Assembly: GCA_021787735.1 (NCBI GenBank)
Contig: JAJYLL010000018.1
Span: 1 to 55,805 of the forward strand
Direction of reading: 5' to 3'
Length of the DNA: 55,805 nt
Source: Acidobacteriota bacterium
GTDB lineage: Bacteria; Acidobacteriota; Terriglobia; UBA7540
Position numbers and translations under genes: made by a program. Every line of letters starts with the position of its first letter. Position 1 is the first letter of the stretch. Of the stretch, positions 44,701 through 52,946 are shown one piece after another. The notes below the pieces were generated by a model, which worked only from the letters and a program-made list of their open reading frames with translations, searched no databases and was not told the origin of the DNA.

Positions 44701-45513
44701 ATCAAAGCCAACCCGGCATCCTTTCTCCACCACGTAGCGGACTGCAAGGAAGTGTTTCCCATTCGAAGGCGTGTCACCGGCTTGATATGCAACGGGCTTT
44801 TTGAACCGCACGTCGCCTGCGCGAGTGCTCACCACCAGTTCGCCACGCGAATTGACTCGAAGCGCGGGCGCAAAGTGGTCCTGCCCGGAAATCTCCAGTC
44901 GAATGGAACGCACGTCCCTGCCCGCAGCCACGTCGAGATCAAACTCAAGCTCCCGCTGATTGCCGTAGTAGACAAGATCAACGCCGGGATAGAGGTCGCG
45001 GTATTCCACTCTGGAGTACGAGGGAACGTTGCGCACCCACTTCGCCGGGTCATTGCCGGTCAGGTAGTTGCTCTTGCCGGTCTCCTGGCCCAGCCCATCG
45101 ATGCGCGGAGTGGCGCTCGCACCCACCCACCGCAGGCGCAAGACATCTTTGCGGACCTTCCGAATATTGGGAGCGCCGCCGGCATTCCCTGCGAATGAAA
45201 ACGGACTGCGCGAACCCGCTGCGCTCCGTTCAAGCGACATCACCGTCTGGTCTTCAGTGAAGAAAATCGCGTAACCAGTTCCGCGCGCCAGGAATTTCAC
45301 GGCAGAATTTGTCTGCCCACGGTTCTGCTGAAAGGCAAGCGGCAGCGAAATGTAATTCGTTTTTGACCGGGTCACCGCCTTTGGATTCATTCCCGCCCCT
45401 GCAGCCAGCGCCCCCACAGTCATCACTAGCAGCACGATGCCGGCAGCATTCCAGGCAATTGCAACCCATCTGTCACACCTGTTCCAACCAGATAAACCCC
45501 TGTTATCGTTCAA
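41716..45513 (-). CDS. Large SBBP-repeat surface protein with Ig-like/ASH domains
   Basis: A 1265-residue protein. After an N-terminal hydrophobic signal-like segment (VLLVMTVGALAAGAG) comes the domain that often precedes SBBP repeats (PLAFQQNRGQTNSAVKFLAR, SNYLTGNDPAKWVRNVPSYS). About eight SBBP beta-propeller repeats follow, each like VYSTYLGGTGDDxAxxIAVDSSGxAYVAG. Next come ASH/choice-of-anchor-D modules (residues about 800-1010) and Ig-like domains. The end is unusual: a TM at about 1177-1194, a second hydrophobic run, Cys1221 followed by six glycines, then a last 45-residue strand-rich module ending TSQVTLQVK. Function is probably surface adhesion or structure. Similar proteins are common in Acidobacteriota. 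Confidence 0.85.
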   Translation of the reverse strand: MNDNRGLSGWNRCDRWVAIAWNAAGIVLLVMTVGALAAGAGMNPKAVTRSKTNYISLPLAFQQNRGQTNSAVKFLARGTGYAIFFTEDQTVMSLERSAAGSRSPFSFAGNAGGAPNIRKVRKDVLRLRWVGASATPRIDGLGQETGKSNYLTGNDPAKWVRNVPSYSRVEYRDLYPGVDLVYYGNQRELEFDLDVAAGRDVRSIRLEISGQDHFAPALRVNSRGELVVSTRAGDVRFKKPVAYQAGDTPSNGKHFLAVRYVVEKGCRVGFDVSGRDPSKPLVIDPVLTYSTYLGGTDYNYAMGIAVDSSGYTYIAGYTSSVNFPVVGGVQGIFGGGSCDTEVNTAPCFDAFVSKLNPQGTGLVYSTYLGGTGDDEAVHIAVDSSGQAYVAGFTDSLDFPTAGPLQGSNGGGTCGTATYPTPCYDAFVAKLTASGSNLVYSTYLGGTGDDFASSIAADSRGNAYIAGLTSASDFPVTAGALQTTYGGGPFDGFVAKISPTGSSLVYSTYLGGSLEDHVNGIALDSSGDAFLTGQTDSANFPVKSGFQTQYTATTCGSALSNIPCFEGFLAELNPTGTALVYSSYLGGSAASYGSDIAIDSSGAAYVTGWTTSKDFPVTQGAYDNGWGGTNEIFVAKIAPSGGAIDYATYLGDIYPDQANAIAVDGSGNAWIAGFTYGGKFPVASPLQDSSGGFYDAIVSELDPTGSKLLFSTYLGGTGNESANDLALDSSGNVYVAGDTFSTDFPITPSTMTTGYTGGSYDAWIAKIGPQNAPGITAVPNPLVFAGQEINTASAPAILKVGDAGTVALSISGISVTRPFAESSQCGSTISPGTQCAINVIFTPKAIGTQTGTLVISDSAAGSPHTVNLSGFGTSGAVSLSASSLDFGQVVLGATSSQIVTLTNTAQSPLDISSITAGGDYTESSTCGSVVNAGASCTITVSFMPSALGTIVGTVSISDSGPASPQTITLTGTGVFPFTLAADPTSETVLQGTGQVQFTVSASTTVGFTGSIALSCSNISPATCAFNPTSIMPGHSSTLTVGNLGGLSSSSLNFTVVGTATAASQLATSSTVSSGTVTATLPLSVKIEDFSIAASPDSASVQAGQSASYTVTITPLNGFNLPVSIACSGALQGATCTLSSSSLQTSGSGSVQDTLTVQTTVRSLLNPPTSDWRHRPLKWLPVWVWIAFLAFALFSAGVRRHPLAAAIRSVSVALLVCMALASCGGGGGGVSPPAASMSGTPAGTYTLKVTATAQALSHTSQVTLQVK

Positions 45514-45817
45514 TGATTCCCTCAGCGCGGCGCGGGCCCTCAGTTTCTGACGCGGCCCGTGCCCAGCGCACGAGGTTTGATCGTCAGATTAAATGGACAA
45601 CATGAAATTTATGGTTATTGCCGGCGCGTTGGGCTGGAACGCCTGCTTCTTAAATCGCTACACCGCTGAAAAAAGCTCAAGAAAGAGGGTACAGAGAATT
45701 CCGGTAAGACTTGCCCCAGAAAACAGCCAGCAGGATTTAAACGGTAAGCGGGGTTGCCGAGCCCGCGGAGCTCGGAGAGACGCTTCTGCGACGCATCCCT
45801 CTATGCATGGTCCCCCG
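45514..45817. other. Intergenic region between the aminotransferase end and the SBBP gene start
   Basis: 304 bases upstream of the SBBP gene on the minus strand. I see no gene and no confident promoter; the AT-richer part at 45580-45625 is the likeliest promoter zone. Confidence 0.3.
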
Positions 45818-47209
45818 TTATTTCTTCGCGCAGCGGGTAAACAACTGGTCCAGCAGTTCGATCGAGAGGTCCATTTCTTCGCGCGTGATCGTGAAAGACG
45901 GCGCGAGCGTAAAGACGTTCTTGTAATATCCGCCCACGTCGAGCACCAGGCCCATTTTGCGCCCGCCGGCCTCCAGACTGCCGGCAAGGCCTTCGGCGAA
46001 GATGCGGTCCGTCAGTTCGCGATCGGGAGTCATGCCGTCCGGCCTGCAAACTTCGATCCGCAGCGCAAGTCCCAGTCCGGCCACGTCACCAATCGACTCC
46101 GGATGGCGCCGCGCAAGTTCGCGAAGCCCGGCCAGCATGTATGCGCCTTTCTCGTTCACGAGAGTTTCGTAATCATCTTCTTCCAGCATCTTCAGCGTTT
46201 CGAGGGCCACGGCTGTGCCCAGCGGATTAGCGGAAAACGTGGAGTGGGTCGAGCCGGGAGGAAACGTATCCGGTGAGATCAGTTCCTCGCGCGCCCAGAC
46301 TCCCGAAATGGGGTTCAGGCCGTTGGTCAACGCCTTGCCGAATACGATGATGTCCGGCGTGATGCCAAAATTCTCAATCGCCCAGAACTTGCCCGTACGA
46401 TAGAAGCCCATCTGGATTTCGTCATCCACGATCAGGATCTTGTGTTTGTCGCAGGTTTCTTTCAGCCGCTTGAAATAGTCGGCGGGTGGAATTACGTAGC
46501 CGCCCGTTCCCTGCACCGCCTCAATGTAGAAAGCTCCGAACTCCGAGACTTCAGCCTTGGCATCCCAAACGCCGTAGTATTCCGTTTCGAACAATTTTTC
46601 GAACTGCTGCTCGCAATAAAGGTTGCACGAATCCGGCTTCAGGCCGTAAATGCAACGTTGGCAATATGGATAGAAAACAAACTGCGCGCGATCACTGAAG
46701 TGGCCAAACCGGCGGCGATAGCGGTAGCTGGAAGTCATGGCCGATGCGCCCAGAGTCCGCCCGTGATAACTGCCCATGAAGGCGAACATCAGGTTCCGGC
46801 CCGTTGCGTTGCGCACCAGCTTGAGCGAATCTTCGATGGCCTGCGCGCCGCCCACGTTGAAGTGGACGCGGCCTTTCACTCCAAATCGCTTTTCGCAGTA
46901 TTGCGAAATGCGCGCCGCCACCTCAACCTTTTCCGGGTGCAGATACTGGCAAGCCAGCTGCGGCAACCGGTCAACCTGCCGCTTCAGGGCCTCATTCAGG
47001 CGGGGGTTCTTGTAACCGAAGTTCGCCGCGGAATACCACATCTGAAGGTCGAGATACGGCGTGCCCTGCTCATCGTAAAGGTAGCAGCCTTCACAGTTGG
47101 AAAAAACCTTGGGCGGTTCAAGATAGTGCACCGTGTCGCCATAGGAGCAGTACCTGCGCTCGAGATCCATCAATTCCGCAGACTTTGTTGTGGTATCCGG
47201 CAATGACAT
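45818..47209 (-). CDS. Class III PLP aminotransferase with Cys cluster
   Basis: ATG 47209 (MSLPDTTTKSAEL) is preferred to the ORF's earlier start at 47245. The 463-residue product has the class III fold: the cofactor-loop region HFNVGGAQAIEDSLKLVR, AFMGSYHGRTLGASAMTS, the Asp-Glu strand ILIVDDEIQMGFYRTG and the PLP Lys in VFGKALTNGLNP. Near residues 183-199 it carries C-x2-C-x8-C-x3-C (CQRC then CNLYC). Such an insertion, found in some ornithine/diaminobutyrate-like members, suggests a bound metal. Substrate is unknown. It is the last gene of the minus-strand cluster that starts with a response regulator and an ACP, and may load an amino group on a keto or aldehyde intermediate. Confidence 0.88.
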   Translation of the reverse strand: MSLPDTTTKSAELMDLERRYCSYGDTVHYLEPPKVFSNCEGCYLYDEQGTPYLDLQMWYSAANFGYKNPRLNEALKRQVDRLPQLACQYLHPEKVEVAARISQYCEKRFGVKGRVHFNVGGAQAIEDSLKLVRNATGRNLMFAFMGSYHGRTLGASAMTSSYRYRRRFGHFSDRAQFVFYPYCQRCIYGLKPDSCNLYCEQQFEKLFETEYYGVWDAKAEVSEFGAFYIEAVQGTGGYVIPPADYFKRLKETCDKHKILIVDDEIQMGFYRTGKFWAIENFGITPDIIVFGKALTNGLNPISGVWAREELISPDTFPPGSTHSTFSANPLGTAVALETLKMLEEDDYETLVNEKGAYMLAGLRELARRHPESIGDVAGLGLALRIEVCRPDGMTPDRELTDRIFAEGLAGSLEAGGRKMGLVLDVGGYYKNVFTLAPSFTITREEMDLSIELLDQLFTRCAKK

Positions 47210-47251
47210 GAACCCGTTTCCCTTCGTCCTCGTAAGATCGTGCATCCCATG

Positions 47252-47998
47252 CTACGGTGCAGCGCTCACCGCGGCATCACATGAGAAGGAGCCGGTCTCG
47301 ATCATTTCGGCCATCTCCTTCTGTACATCACCAAAAGTGTCAAATGGCCGGCAAGACAGGCCGTGCTGACGGCAATATGCCAGCAACTCGTGCTTGGCAA
47401 AAACCACGTCCGCCTCTTCCACCGCAAAACGGTCAGAAAGTCCGTCGCCGATAAAGATGACCTGTTGCTGCTTTTTTCTTACTTTGCGGATAATCGCCGG
47501 CTTACAGGTAGCGCAACCATGGTTGCACCCGTGATTGCTGTGAGGAAAAGTCGCCCGCAGTCCTCCCGATTCAAATTCCAGTCCGGTTGAAAACAGATGG
47601 CGGCCGTTCCGCAGCTCGCCGTCTGCACCCACGCGCTTAAGGACCCGGCGAATAACGTAATCAAAACTGTCACTGACAATGTAGAAAGGCAGTTGCTGCG
47701 CCTTCAGGAAGCGGAAAAATGCCGGGAAATCCGGATCGAGGGGGATGGCGTCAATCAATTCATTCAATTGGTTGACCGTGGCGCGCACCAGCGCCGCCTG
47801 CCGCTCAAAACATTCCCTTGAACCGATCTCTGCACGGAGCCATTGATCTTCCACTTCGTGCCAGGAATGATCGGCAAAGTGCTCCAGAATTTCATCGGTT
47901 ACGTCAAGGCGTGTAATCGTGCCGTCAAAGTCCGAAAAGACTACGGGTTTCTGGACCGATTTCCCGACCCGTCTGTCTCCCGGCGATTTTCCCCTCAA
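47252..47998 (-). CDS. HAD-superfamily phosphatase (MtnX/phosphoserine-phosphatase-like)
   Basis: TTG 47998 has GGGAG six bases upstream and gives a 248-residue protein. HAD motif I is VVFSDFDGTI with both Asp residues. Motif II is FYIVSDSFDYV. Motifs III and IV are CKPAIIRKVRKK and VIFIGDGLSDRFAVEEADVV. This is the HAD-IB pattern of MtnX-like and phosphoserine-like phosphatases. A Cys-rich strip HGCNHGCATCKP lies just before motif III, typical of MtnX-like proteins. The true substrate is probably a phosphorylated intermediate in the pathway of its neighbours. It lies 42 bases before the aminotransferase gene. No other methionine salvage gene is present, so an MtnX role is doubtful. Confidence 0.85.
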   Translation of the reverse strand: MRGKSPGDRRVGKSVQKPVVFSDFDGTITRLDVTDEILEHFADHSWHEVEDQWLRAEIGSRECFERQAALVRATVNQLNELIDAIPLDPDFPAFFRFLKAQQLPFYIVSDSFDYVIRRVLKRVGADGELRNGRHLFSTGLEFESGGLRATFPHSNHGCNHGCATCKPAIIRKVRKKQQQVIFIGDGLSDRFAVEEADVVFAKHELLAYCRQHGLSCRPFDTFGDVQKEMAEMIETGSFSCDAAVSAAP

Positions 47999-48107
47999 GT
48001 TCTTCTCCCTTCAAACCGATAGCTGAGGCAGAGGGTCAGATGGTAGGCAGTCAGGAAATCACCCCCTCCTGCAAGCCCTACGCGCTGCCTATTTTCTGGA
48101 ACCCACC

Positions 48108-49424
48108 CTACTCCCCGCGCTCGTCCACAAGGCGTTTGCGCTTCCGCCCTTGGACGAGCGTTCCCGGGGGGCAAAAACGGAACGCCAGCCTGTACATCCC
48201 GCACGCCTGATTGGCCCAGACATCCGGATAGCGCGCCTCAAGATTCTTCCGGACCGCGTCTTCAACGGCTGAAGTGGAAACTCCGTTGGACAGTTCCAGA
48301 CGAAATTCCAGGATGTCGTGCAGGCCCTCCTGCCGGACCGCCACCTGCCAGTTGCTGGAAAGCCCCGCAACGTCAGACAACACCTTTTCAAAGATCTCCG
48401 GATACATATTCCCGGCACCCATCACCACCATCTCGTCGCGGCGTCCGCGAATTCGCGCCAGGCGGCGCACGGTGGTACCGCATGGACAGGGCCCGTCGAG
48501 AAAACGTGTGATGTCGCGCACGCGGTAGCGGATCAGCGGCGTGGTCCGGCGCGATAGAGTCGTCACCACCAGTTCGCCGTATCCGTCCGAATCAGGATCG
48601 AGAATCTCAAAGAGCAGATTGTACTCATCCACGTGGTAGCCGTTGCGCTCAAGACATTCCATTCCGGCGCCGCCGCCCATCTCCGTCGAGCCATAGCCGA
48701 TAATCACCGGAGCGTTCCAGACACGCTGGACGTAGTCGCGGTAGGCGTCGGTCATGCGATCGCCCGCGGCGAAGATCAGTTTTACAGGAAAACTCCCCTG
48801 CTTCTCGGCAATTTCGCTCAGGCTCACCAGCCACGTCGGGTCCGCCACAATCACGTTGTAGTGATAACGCGCCAGACGCTCATAGATCTCCGCAGGGTGT
48901 GGCTTGCCAACCGCCGAGCAGAAAACGCCCAATTGCTTGCAGGCCAGAAACGTCACCCAACTGCTGATCCAGTATCCGGCGTCAAAGGTGCAAACCACCC
49001 GGTCGCCCTGCCGCATGCCGCTTTCATAAAAGGCAGCCGCCTCGTACCGCGCCGAGAAATCGAGCTCATCGTAGCTGAAGAAGACCCGCTTGGGCCCGCC
49101 GGAGGTGCCGGTGGTTTCAAACACAGACTCGGGCTCCCGGCAAAGGAATTCCTCTGCCGGGAGATTTCGAATGTCTTCGGGAGTGGTGAAGATGTCGCCA
49201 AGGTCTTCAGGCCGGCGAATCTGTTCCGCGCGGAGGCCGGCTTCCTGAAGCTTGCGAGCAAAGAACTTCTGGCGCGCGGCCGCATAGCGGACAACCCGCC
49301 GGAACCCTTCCATCTGGATTCGGTGTATCAGCGCGGGTGAAAGTGATTTACCCCAGCGCACAAGCCTGGGGATCGAGTCGCCAATCACCCGGCGTTCAAC
49401 GATCTTCCGTAGGTCAGCAACCAT
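48108..49424 (-). CDS. PaaK / coenzyme F390-synthetase-like AMP-forming ligase
   Basis: ATG 49424 (MVADLRKIVERRVIGDSI) is preferred over TTG 49454. The 438-residue adenylate-forming enzyme has the P-loop ETTGTSGGPKRVFFSY, VIIGYGSTEMGGGAGME, the hinge and ATP-contact region TTPLIRYRVRDITRF, CPCGTTVRRLARIRGRRDEM and a small C-terminal PaaK-like domain. Relatives activate phenylacetate or F420, but the acid here is unknown. It likely activates an acyl or aryl acid as an AMP ester for transfer to a thiol, perhaps on the ACP of the same cluster. No signal or TM is seen. It lies 131 bases after the glycosyltransferase and 109 bases before the HAD gene. Confidence 0.87.
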   Translation of the reverse strand: MVADLRKIVERRVIGDSIPRLVRWGKSLSPALIHRIQMEGFRRVVRYAAARQKFFARKLQEAGLRAEQIRRPEDLGDIFTTPEDIRNLPAEEFLCREPESVFETTGTSGGPKRVFFSYDELDFSARYEAAAFYESGMRQGDRVVCTFDAGYWISSWVTFLACKQLGVFCSAVGKPHPAEIYERLARYHYNVIVADPTWLVSLSEIAEKQGSFPVKLIFAAGDRMTDAYRDYVQRVWNAPVIIGYGSTEMGGGAGMECLERNGYHVDEYNLLFEILDPDSDGYGELVVTTLSRRTTPLIRYRVRDITRFLDGPCPCGTTVRRLARIRGRRDEMVVMGAGNMYPEIFEKVLSDVAGLSSNWQVAVRQEGLHDILEFRLELSNGVSTSAVEDAVRKNLEARYPDVWANQACGMYRLAFRFCPPGTLVQGRKRKRLVDERGE

Positions 49425-49555
49425 GAAGTCAAAAAAAACGGCTGTAAGCGTCAACGTGCGACGTCAGCGGTGCCGAAATGTGGTATTCAGGGAATCGCTC
49501 TTGAGAACGGACACCCTCTACCGTTCATGCCAAAAATCCTGAAGCATCACTCAGT

Positions 49556-50743
49556 TTACATCAGGTATGCCGTTTCACCCGAAGCAGGCGAAGGCGCCGC
49601 AAGCAGTTCGATGTACGTAGCCTTTTCAAGAAGGGCCCTTGCCACCTGGGCCACCACATAGGCAGCGTCAGGCCGCGCCAGTTCGCGGGCACGCAAAATC
49701 AATGCCTCCCTGCGTTTGGAGTCATCGAGCAGTCCGGACACCAGCGCGGGAATCTCCTGCAGCTCTTTGGCTGCCAGCCCAACGCCCTGGTTGACCAGAA
49801 ACTTCAGGTGGCTTTCCTCCATCCCCGGAACCGGGGACGTAAGAATCATGGGCACGCCCGCAGCCAGGGCTTCAGAGGCGGTAACGCCGCCCGGCTTGGT
49901 AACCAGCAGGTCGGCCGCGCCCATCAGTTCCGGCACAGAATCCGTCCAGCCAAAAACGTGAAGGTCGAGAGCCACTTGCCCCCGCAGCGATTCCAACCGC
50001 TCACGCAGGGTGCGATTTCTTCCGGCAACGGCAATCACCTGAATGGGGTGGCGGCACACTTCCAGGCTTTGGATGATGGCATCAAGCGGTGCGAGCCCAA
50101 TCCCGCCGCCCATCACCAGCACCACGGGCCGGTTCGGATGCAGGCCAACGGCCCGGCGAAGCTCAACCCGGTCGAAGCTAAGCGCAAAAGAGGGATCTAT
50201 CGGCACACCGCAATAGAGAATACGATTTGCAGAAACTCCCCAGGAAATCATCTGCCGCTTGGCTTCTTCGCTGCCCACACAATGAACGTCAATTTCGTCC
50301 CTGACCCAGATGGGTTCCGTGCAGAAATCCGTCTGCGCAGCCAGGATCGGAGCATCAAACCAGCCGTCCCGCCTTCCAACCACAGCCAGCCGGGCGGCGC
50401 ATGGCTCCGTAACAACTACCAGATGCGGAAGAAAAGACTGGAGGCGCGCAAGGACCGAGCGGCAGCCGTGCCGGAAAAGCCAATCGGGGGCCACCCTCCG
50501 CAGACGCTTCCGATACCGCCATTCAAAGAATTTGCGCCGAACCCAGGGAACACGTTTTATCGTCAGCCAGTAAGGATAGAGGTAGAAGCGGAGGAACCAC
50601 GGCTCCGCGAAATCCAGCACATCGATTGTGCGCGCCTCAACATTATCCGCGCCATCGTGAAGGGCCTGATGAATAGCCTGGCTTGCCCGTGAATTCCCAG
50701 CCCCCACACCGAGGGTCAGGATAGCGATTCGCTTGATTTCCAT
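49556..50743 (-). CDS. MGDG-synthase-like glycosyltransferase (GT28 family)
   Basis: A 395-residue protein. The N-terminal MGDG_synth-type domain (KRIAILTLGVGAGNSRASQA, DVLDFAEPWFLRFYLYPYWL, FLPHLVVVTEPCAARLA, VLAAQTDFCTEPIWV-like PILAAQTDFCTEPIWV) is followed by a GT28 C-terminal domain with PVVLVMGGGIGLAPLDAI and the donor-binding KPGGVTASEALAAGVPMIL. Relatives transfer a sugar from a nucleotide donor to diacylglycerol or undecaprenyl lipids at the membrane. It starts 55 bases after the ketosynthase gene on the same strand, so the acceptor is likely a lipid made by this cluster. Confidence 0.88.
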   Translation of the reverse strand: MEIKRIAILTLGVGAGNSRASQAIHQALHDGADNVEARTIDVLDFAEPWFLRFYLYPYWLTIKRVPWVRRKFFEWRYRKRLRRVAPDWLFRHGCRSVLARLQSFLPHLVVVTEPCAARLAVVGRRDGWFDAPILAAQTDFCTEPIWVRDEIDVHCVGSEEAKRQMISWGVSANRILYCGVPIDPSFALSFDRVELRRAVGLHPNRPVVLVMGGGIGLAPLDAIIQSLEVCRHPIQVIAVAGRNRTLRERLESLRGQVALDLHVFGWTDSVPELMGAADLLVTKPGGVTASEALAAGVPMILTSPVPGMEESHLKFLVNQGVGLAAKELQEIPALVSGLLDDSKRREALILRARELARPDAAYVVAQVARALLEKATYIELLAAPSPASGETAYLM

Positions 50744-50798
50744 GCCTGCTCCGAAACTACCTGGTTCCGAACCGCGTCTCCGCGGGAAGATGAGGATA

Positions 50799-52040
50799 TC
50801 AATTCCAGTGTCGCACCAACAGCACGGCGTTTAAGCCTCCAAACGCAAAAGAGTTCGAAAGCGCAGCCCGTATAGGCTTTCCCCGCGCCTCGTTGGGAAC
50901 ATAATCAAGGTCGCATTCGGGGTCTTGTTCAGTGTAGTTGGCGGTGGGTGGAATTACGCCGTGCTTGACCGCCATCACCGTGGCCACAAACTCGATCGCA
51001 CCGGTCGCTCCCATCGCATGCCCGTGCATTGACTTCGTTGAGCTGATTGCCAGCTTCCTGGCGTAGTCCTTGAAAACTTCCTTGATAACCTGAGTTTCGG
51101 TAGAGTCGTTCAGGCGCGTTCCAGTCCCGTGTGCGTTAATGTAATCAATCTCTTCGGGCGGGACTCCGGCTTCATCAAGCGCCATGCGGATAGCGCGGAC
51201 CGGACCGTCCACCGAAGGTTGGGTGATGTGGGAGGCGTCCGAACTCATGCCGCAACCGGCAAGCTCGCCGTAGATGGGAGCGTCGCGCTTAAGAGCGTGT
51301 TCCAGTTCCTCCAGCAACAGAACTCCCGACCCTTCACCAATCACCATTCCCTTGCGGTCTGCGGAAAAAGGTCGGCAGGCTGTCGCAGGATTGCCATTCC
51401 CAGAAGCCAGAACTCGCACGGCCTCCCAGCAGCGCATCACACCGTAAGTGATGGGGGCGTCGGCTCCGCCAGCCAGCATTATGTCCGCCAGCCCGAACTT
51501 AATAAGGTGGAAGGCCTCCGAAATTGCGTGGCCCGATGATGAGCAGGCCGTTGCCGTGGCAAGCGCGGGACCCTGGGCGCCAAACTCCATGCAGATGTGC
51601 GACGTGGCCGCGTTGTGCATAATGCGCGGAATTGTAAAGGGATGCAGGCGCGTGACCTGCTTGGCGTAAAGATTGTGATAGCCGGCATCATAGCTTCCCG
51701 CCCCGCCCATGCCGGAACCCATCACCACCCCGAAACGGCAGCGCTCTTCATCGCGAACCGTGATGCCACTGCTTTCCATCGCTTCGCCGGCAGCAATCAG
51801 CGCAAACTGCGTGAATTTGTCCAGCATGTCCTGACGCTTGGAGGGGAAGTAGTCGTCCGGATTGTAGTCGGCAACTTCGGCTGCAATTCGAATGGAAAGA
51901 GAGGAGGAATCGAATTGAGTAATAGGTCGAACGCCTGACCGGCCTTGCACCAGGTTCTCAAAAAAACTGTCCCTGTTCCTGCCCGTGGAGGAAAAAACCC
52001 CCAGCCCTGTTATGACGACCCTGCGCACCGTGGACTCCAC
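50799..52040 (-). CDS. Beta-ketoacyl-ACP synthase II (FabF/KAS II type)
   Basis: A 413-residue condensing enzyme. It starts RRVVITGLGVFSSTGRNRD. The catalytic Cys is in TATACSSSGHAISEAFHLI, and the two His in YINAHGTGTRLNDSTE and KSMHGHAMGATGAIEF. ALSNSFAFGGLNAVLLVRH closes the family pattern. All three triad residues are intact. It elongates or primes acyl chains on ACP. It lies five bases after the ACP gene. Since an ordinary fabF normally stands with fabD/fabG/acpP, this copy with a ligase, glycosyltransferase and aminotransferase is more likely pathway-specific. Confidence 0.9.
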   Translation of the reverse strand: MESTVRRVVITGLGVFSSTGRNRDSFFENLVQGRSGVRPITQFDSSSLSIRIAAEVADYNPDDYFPSKRQDMLDKFTQFALIAAGEAMESSGITVRDEERCRFGVVMGSGMGGAGSYDAGYHNLYAKQVTRLHPFTIPRIMHNAATSHICMEFGAQGPALATATACSSSGHAISEAFHLIKFGLADIMLAGGADAPITYGVMRCWEAVRVLASGNGNPATACRPFSADRKGMVIGEGSGVLLLEELEHALKRDAPIYGELAGCGMSSDASHITQPSVDGPVRAIRMALDEAGVPPEEIDYINAHGTGTRLNDSTETQVIKEVFKDYARKLAISSTKSMHGHAMGATGAIEFVATVMAVKHGVIPPTANYTEQDPECDLDYVPNEARGKPIRAALSNSFAFGGLNAVLLVRHWN

Positions 52041-52045
52041 AAAAG

Positions 52046-52336
52046 CTAGTTTCTAGCCGCCTGGCCGCTGCCCTTGGCCATCGCCGCGAGATCAGAAATG
52101 TCTTTGCCTTCAACTACCCGAGTAAGACTGTCCACAACCTGCCTTACGCTTTTCATGTTCTGCGCCACACTATCGGGAATATCGATCTTGAACTCTTCTT
52201 CAAGCGCAAACAGGATGTTGACTCCATCCAGGGAATCGATCCCCAATTCCTCAAACGTTGCGTCAATCGATACTCCACTGGGATCGAGATGCTGTTCCCG
52301 AGCAATAATTTCAATGACTTTTTCACCTACATCCAT
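52046..52336 (-). CDS. Acyl carrier protein
   Basis: A 96-residue acidic protein. The phosphopantetheine Ser is in EELGIDSLDGVNILFALEEE; the usual DSL motif is intact. It is longer at the C-terminus than housekeeping ACP (78 residues), ending SGQAARN, and its helix 2 reads DSLDGVN instead of DSLDTVE. This fits an accessory ACP that holds the growing chain for the FabF next to it. The response regulator gene is 50 bases upstream. Confidence 0.92.
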   Translation of the reverse strand: MDVGEKVIEIIAREQHLDPSGVSIDATFEELGIDSLDGVNILFALEEEFKIDIPDSVAQNMKSVRQVVDSLTRVVEGKDISDLAAMAKGSGQAARN

Positions 52337-52386
52337 CTTTGCTCCTTACTGACCGGTCCTGTTTCTTTGCCTTGACCCTGTCCGTC

Positions 52387-52776
52387 TTAAGATGAAATCC
52401 CAATCGGGTCTTCCGCCGCGAGCTCGCTGACCATTCGCAGCAACTCTGACAAACGGAAGGGCTTTTCCAGAAAGGCTTTCACTCCGAGATCCCGCGCAAG
52501 TTCGCGTTCTGCCCCGGTTATAAAAGATGTCATTAGAATCGGCTCGCAAGCGATTTTCTTTTCCTGCAGCTTTCGTAACAGCTCCAGACCGTTTTCTCCC
52601 GGCATCCGAAGGTCAATCAGAACTACGGCCCTGCCATCGTCCAGGTTCAAAGCTTTCCAGAAGCCCTCGCCATCCTCGGCAAGCTCCACAGAATAGCCGT
52701 TCGCGGTCAAAACCTCGAAAAGGAGGTCGCGGCTCTCCTGATCGTCATCCACCACCAGAACTCGATTTAAGCCCAC
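52387..52776 (-). CDS. Single-domain response regulator
   Basis: A 129-residue CheY-like receiver. The acidic pair is in VLVVDDDQESRDLL, the phosphorylation Asp in VVLIDLRMPGENGLELL, the Thr/Ser switch in PILMTSFITGAE and the Lys in AFLEKPFRLSELL. No output domain is attached, so it acts by protein contact. It is the first gene of the minus-strand cluster ending with the aminotransferase at 45818. No histidine kinase is nearby. Confidence 0.92.
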   Translation of the reverse strand: MGLNRVLVVDDDQESRDLLFEVLTANGYSVELAEDGEGFWKALNLDDGRAVVLIDLRMPGENGLELLRKLQEKKIACEPILMTSFITGAERELARDLGVKAFLEKPFRLSELLRMVSELAAEDPIGISS

Positions 52777-52927
52777 TCAGACACCCGCTCAGGAAGAAAT
52801 CCTTCTGCCGAACCAAAGAACGGAGAGCATCAATGAGTCCAAAGTAGGCATATAATCTTAAGTCACTTACCCTGAACAGCTTATTCATCGAACTCGATCT
52901 CAACGAACAAGTCAAAACAAGTACAAG

Positions 52928-52946
52928 TGTGTCAAAATGGGACACA
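52928..52946. promoter_or_regulatory. Inverted repeat, possible operator
   Basis: TGTGTC (52928-52933) and GACACA (52941-52946) are perfect arms around 7 bases. It lies about 150 bases upstream of the response regulator gene in an AT-rich gap. It resembles the enhancer sites of NtrC-family activators, but no matching sigma-54 box was found. Confidence 0.35.

Noticed and set aside
44380..45198. 272-codon plus-strand frame over the SBBP gene
   Set aside because: Antisense to the repeats and carries no recognisable domain.
47252..47998. Methionine salvage gene mtnX
   Set aside because: Motifs fit an MtnX-like HAD phosphatase, but no other salvage gene is present and the neighbours suggest a different pathway.
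52850..52855. TATAAT on the plus strand near 52850
   Set aside because: No plus-strand gene follows; the nearby genes all point the other way.
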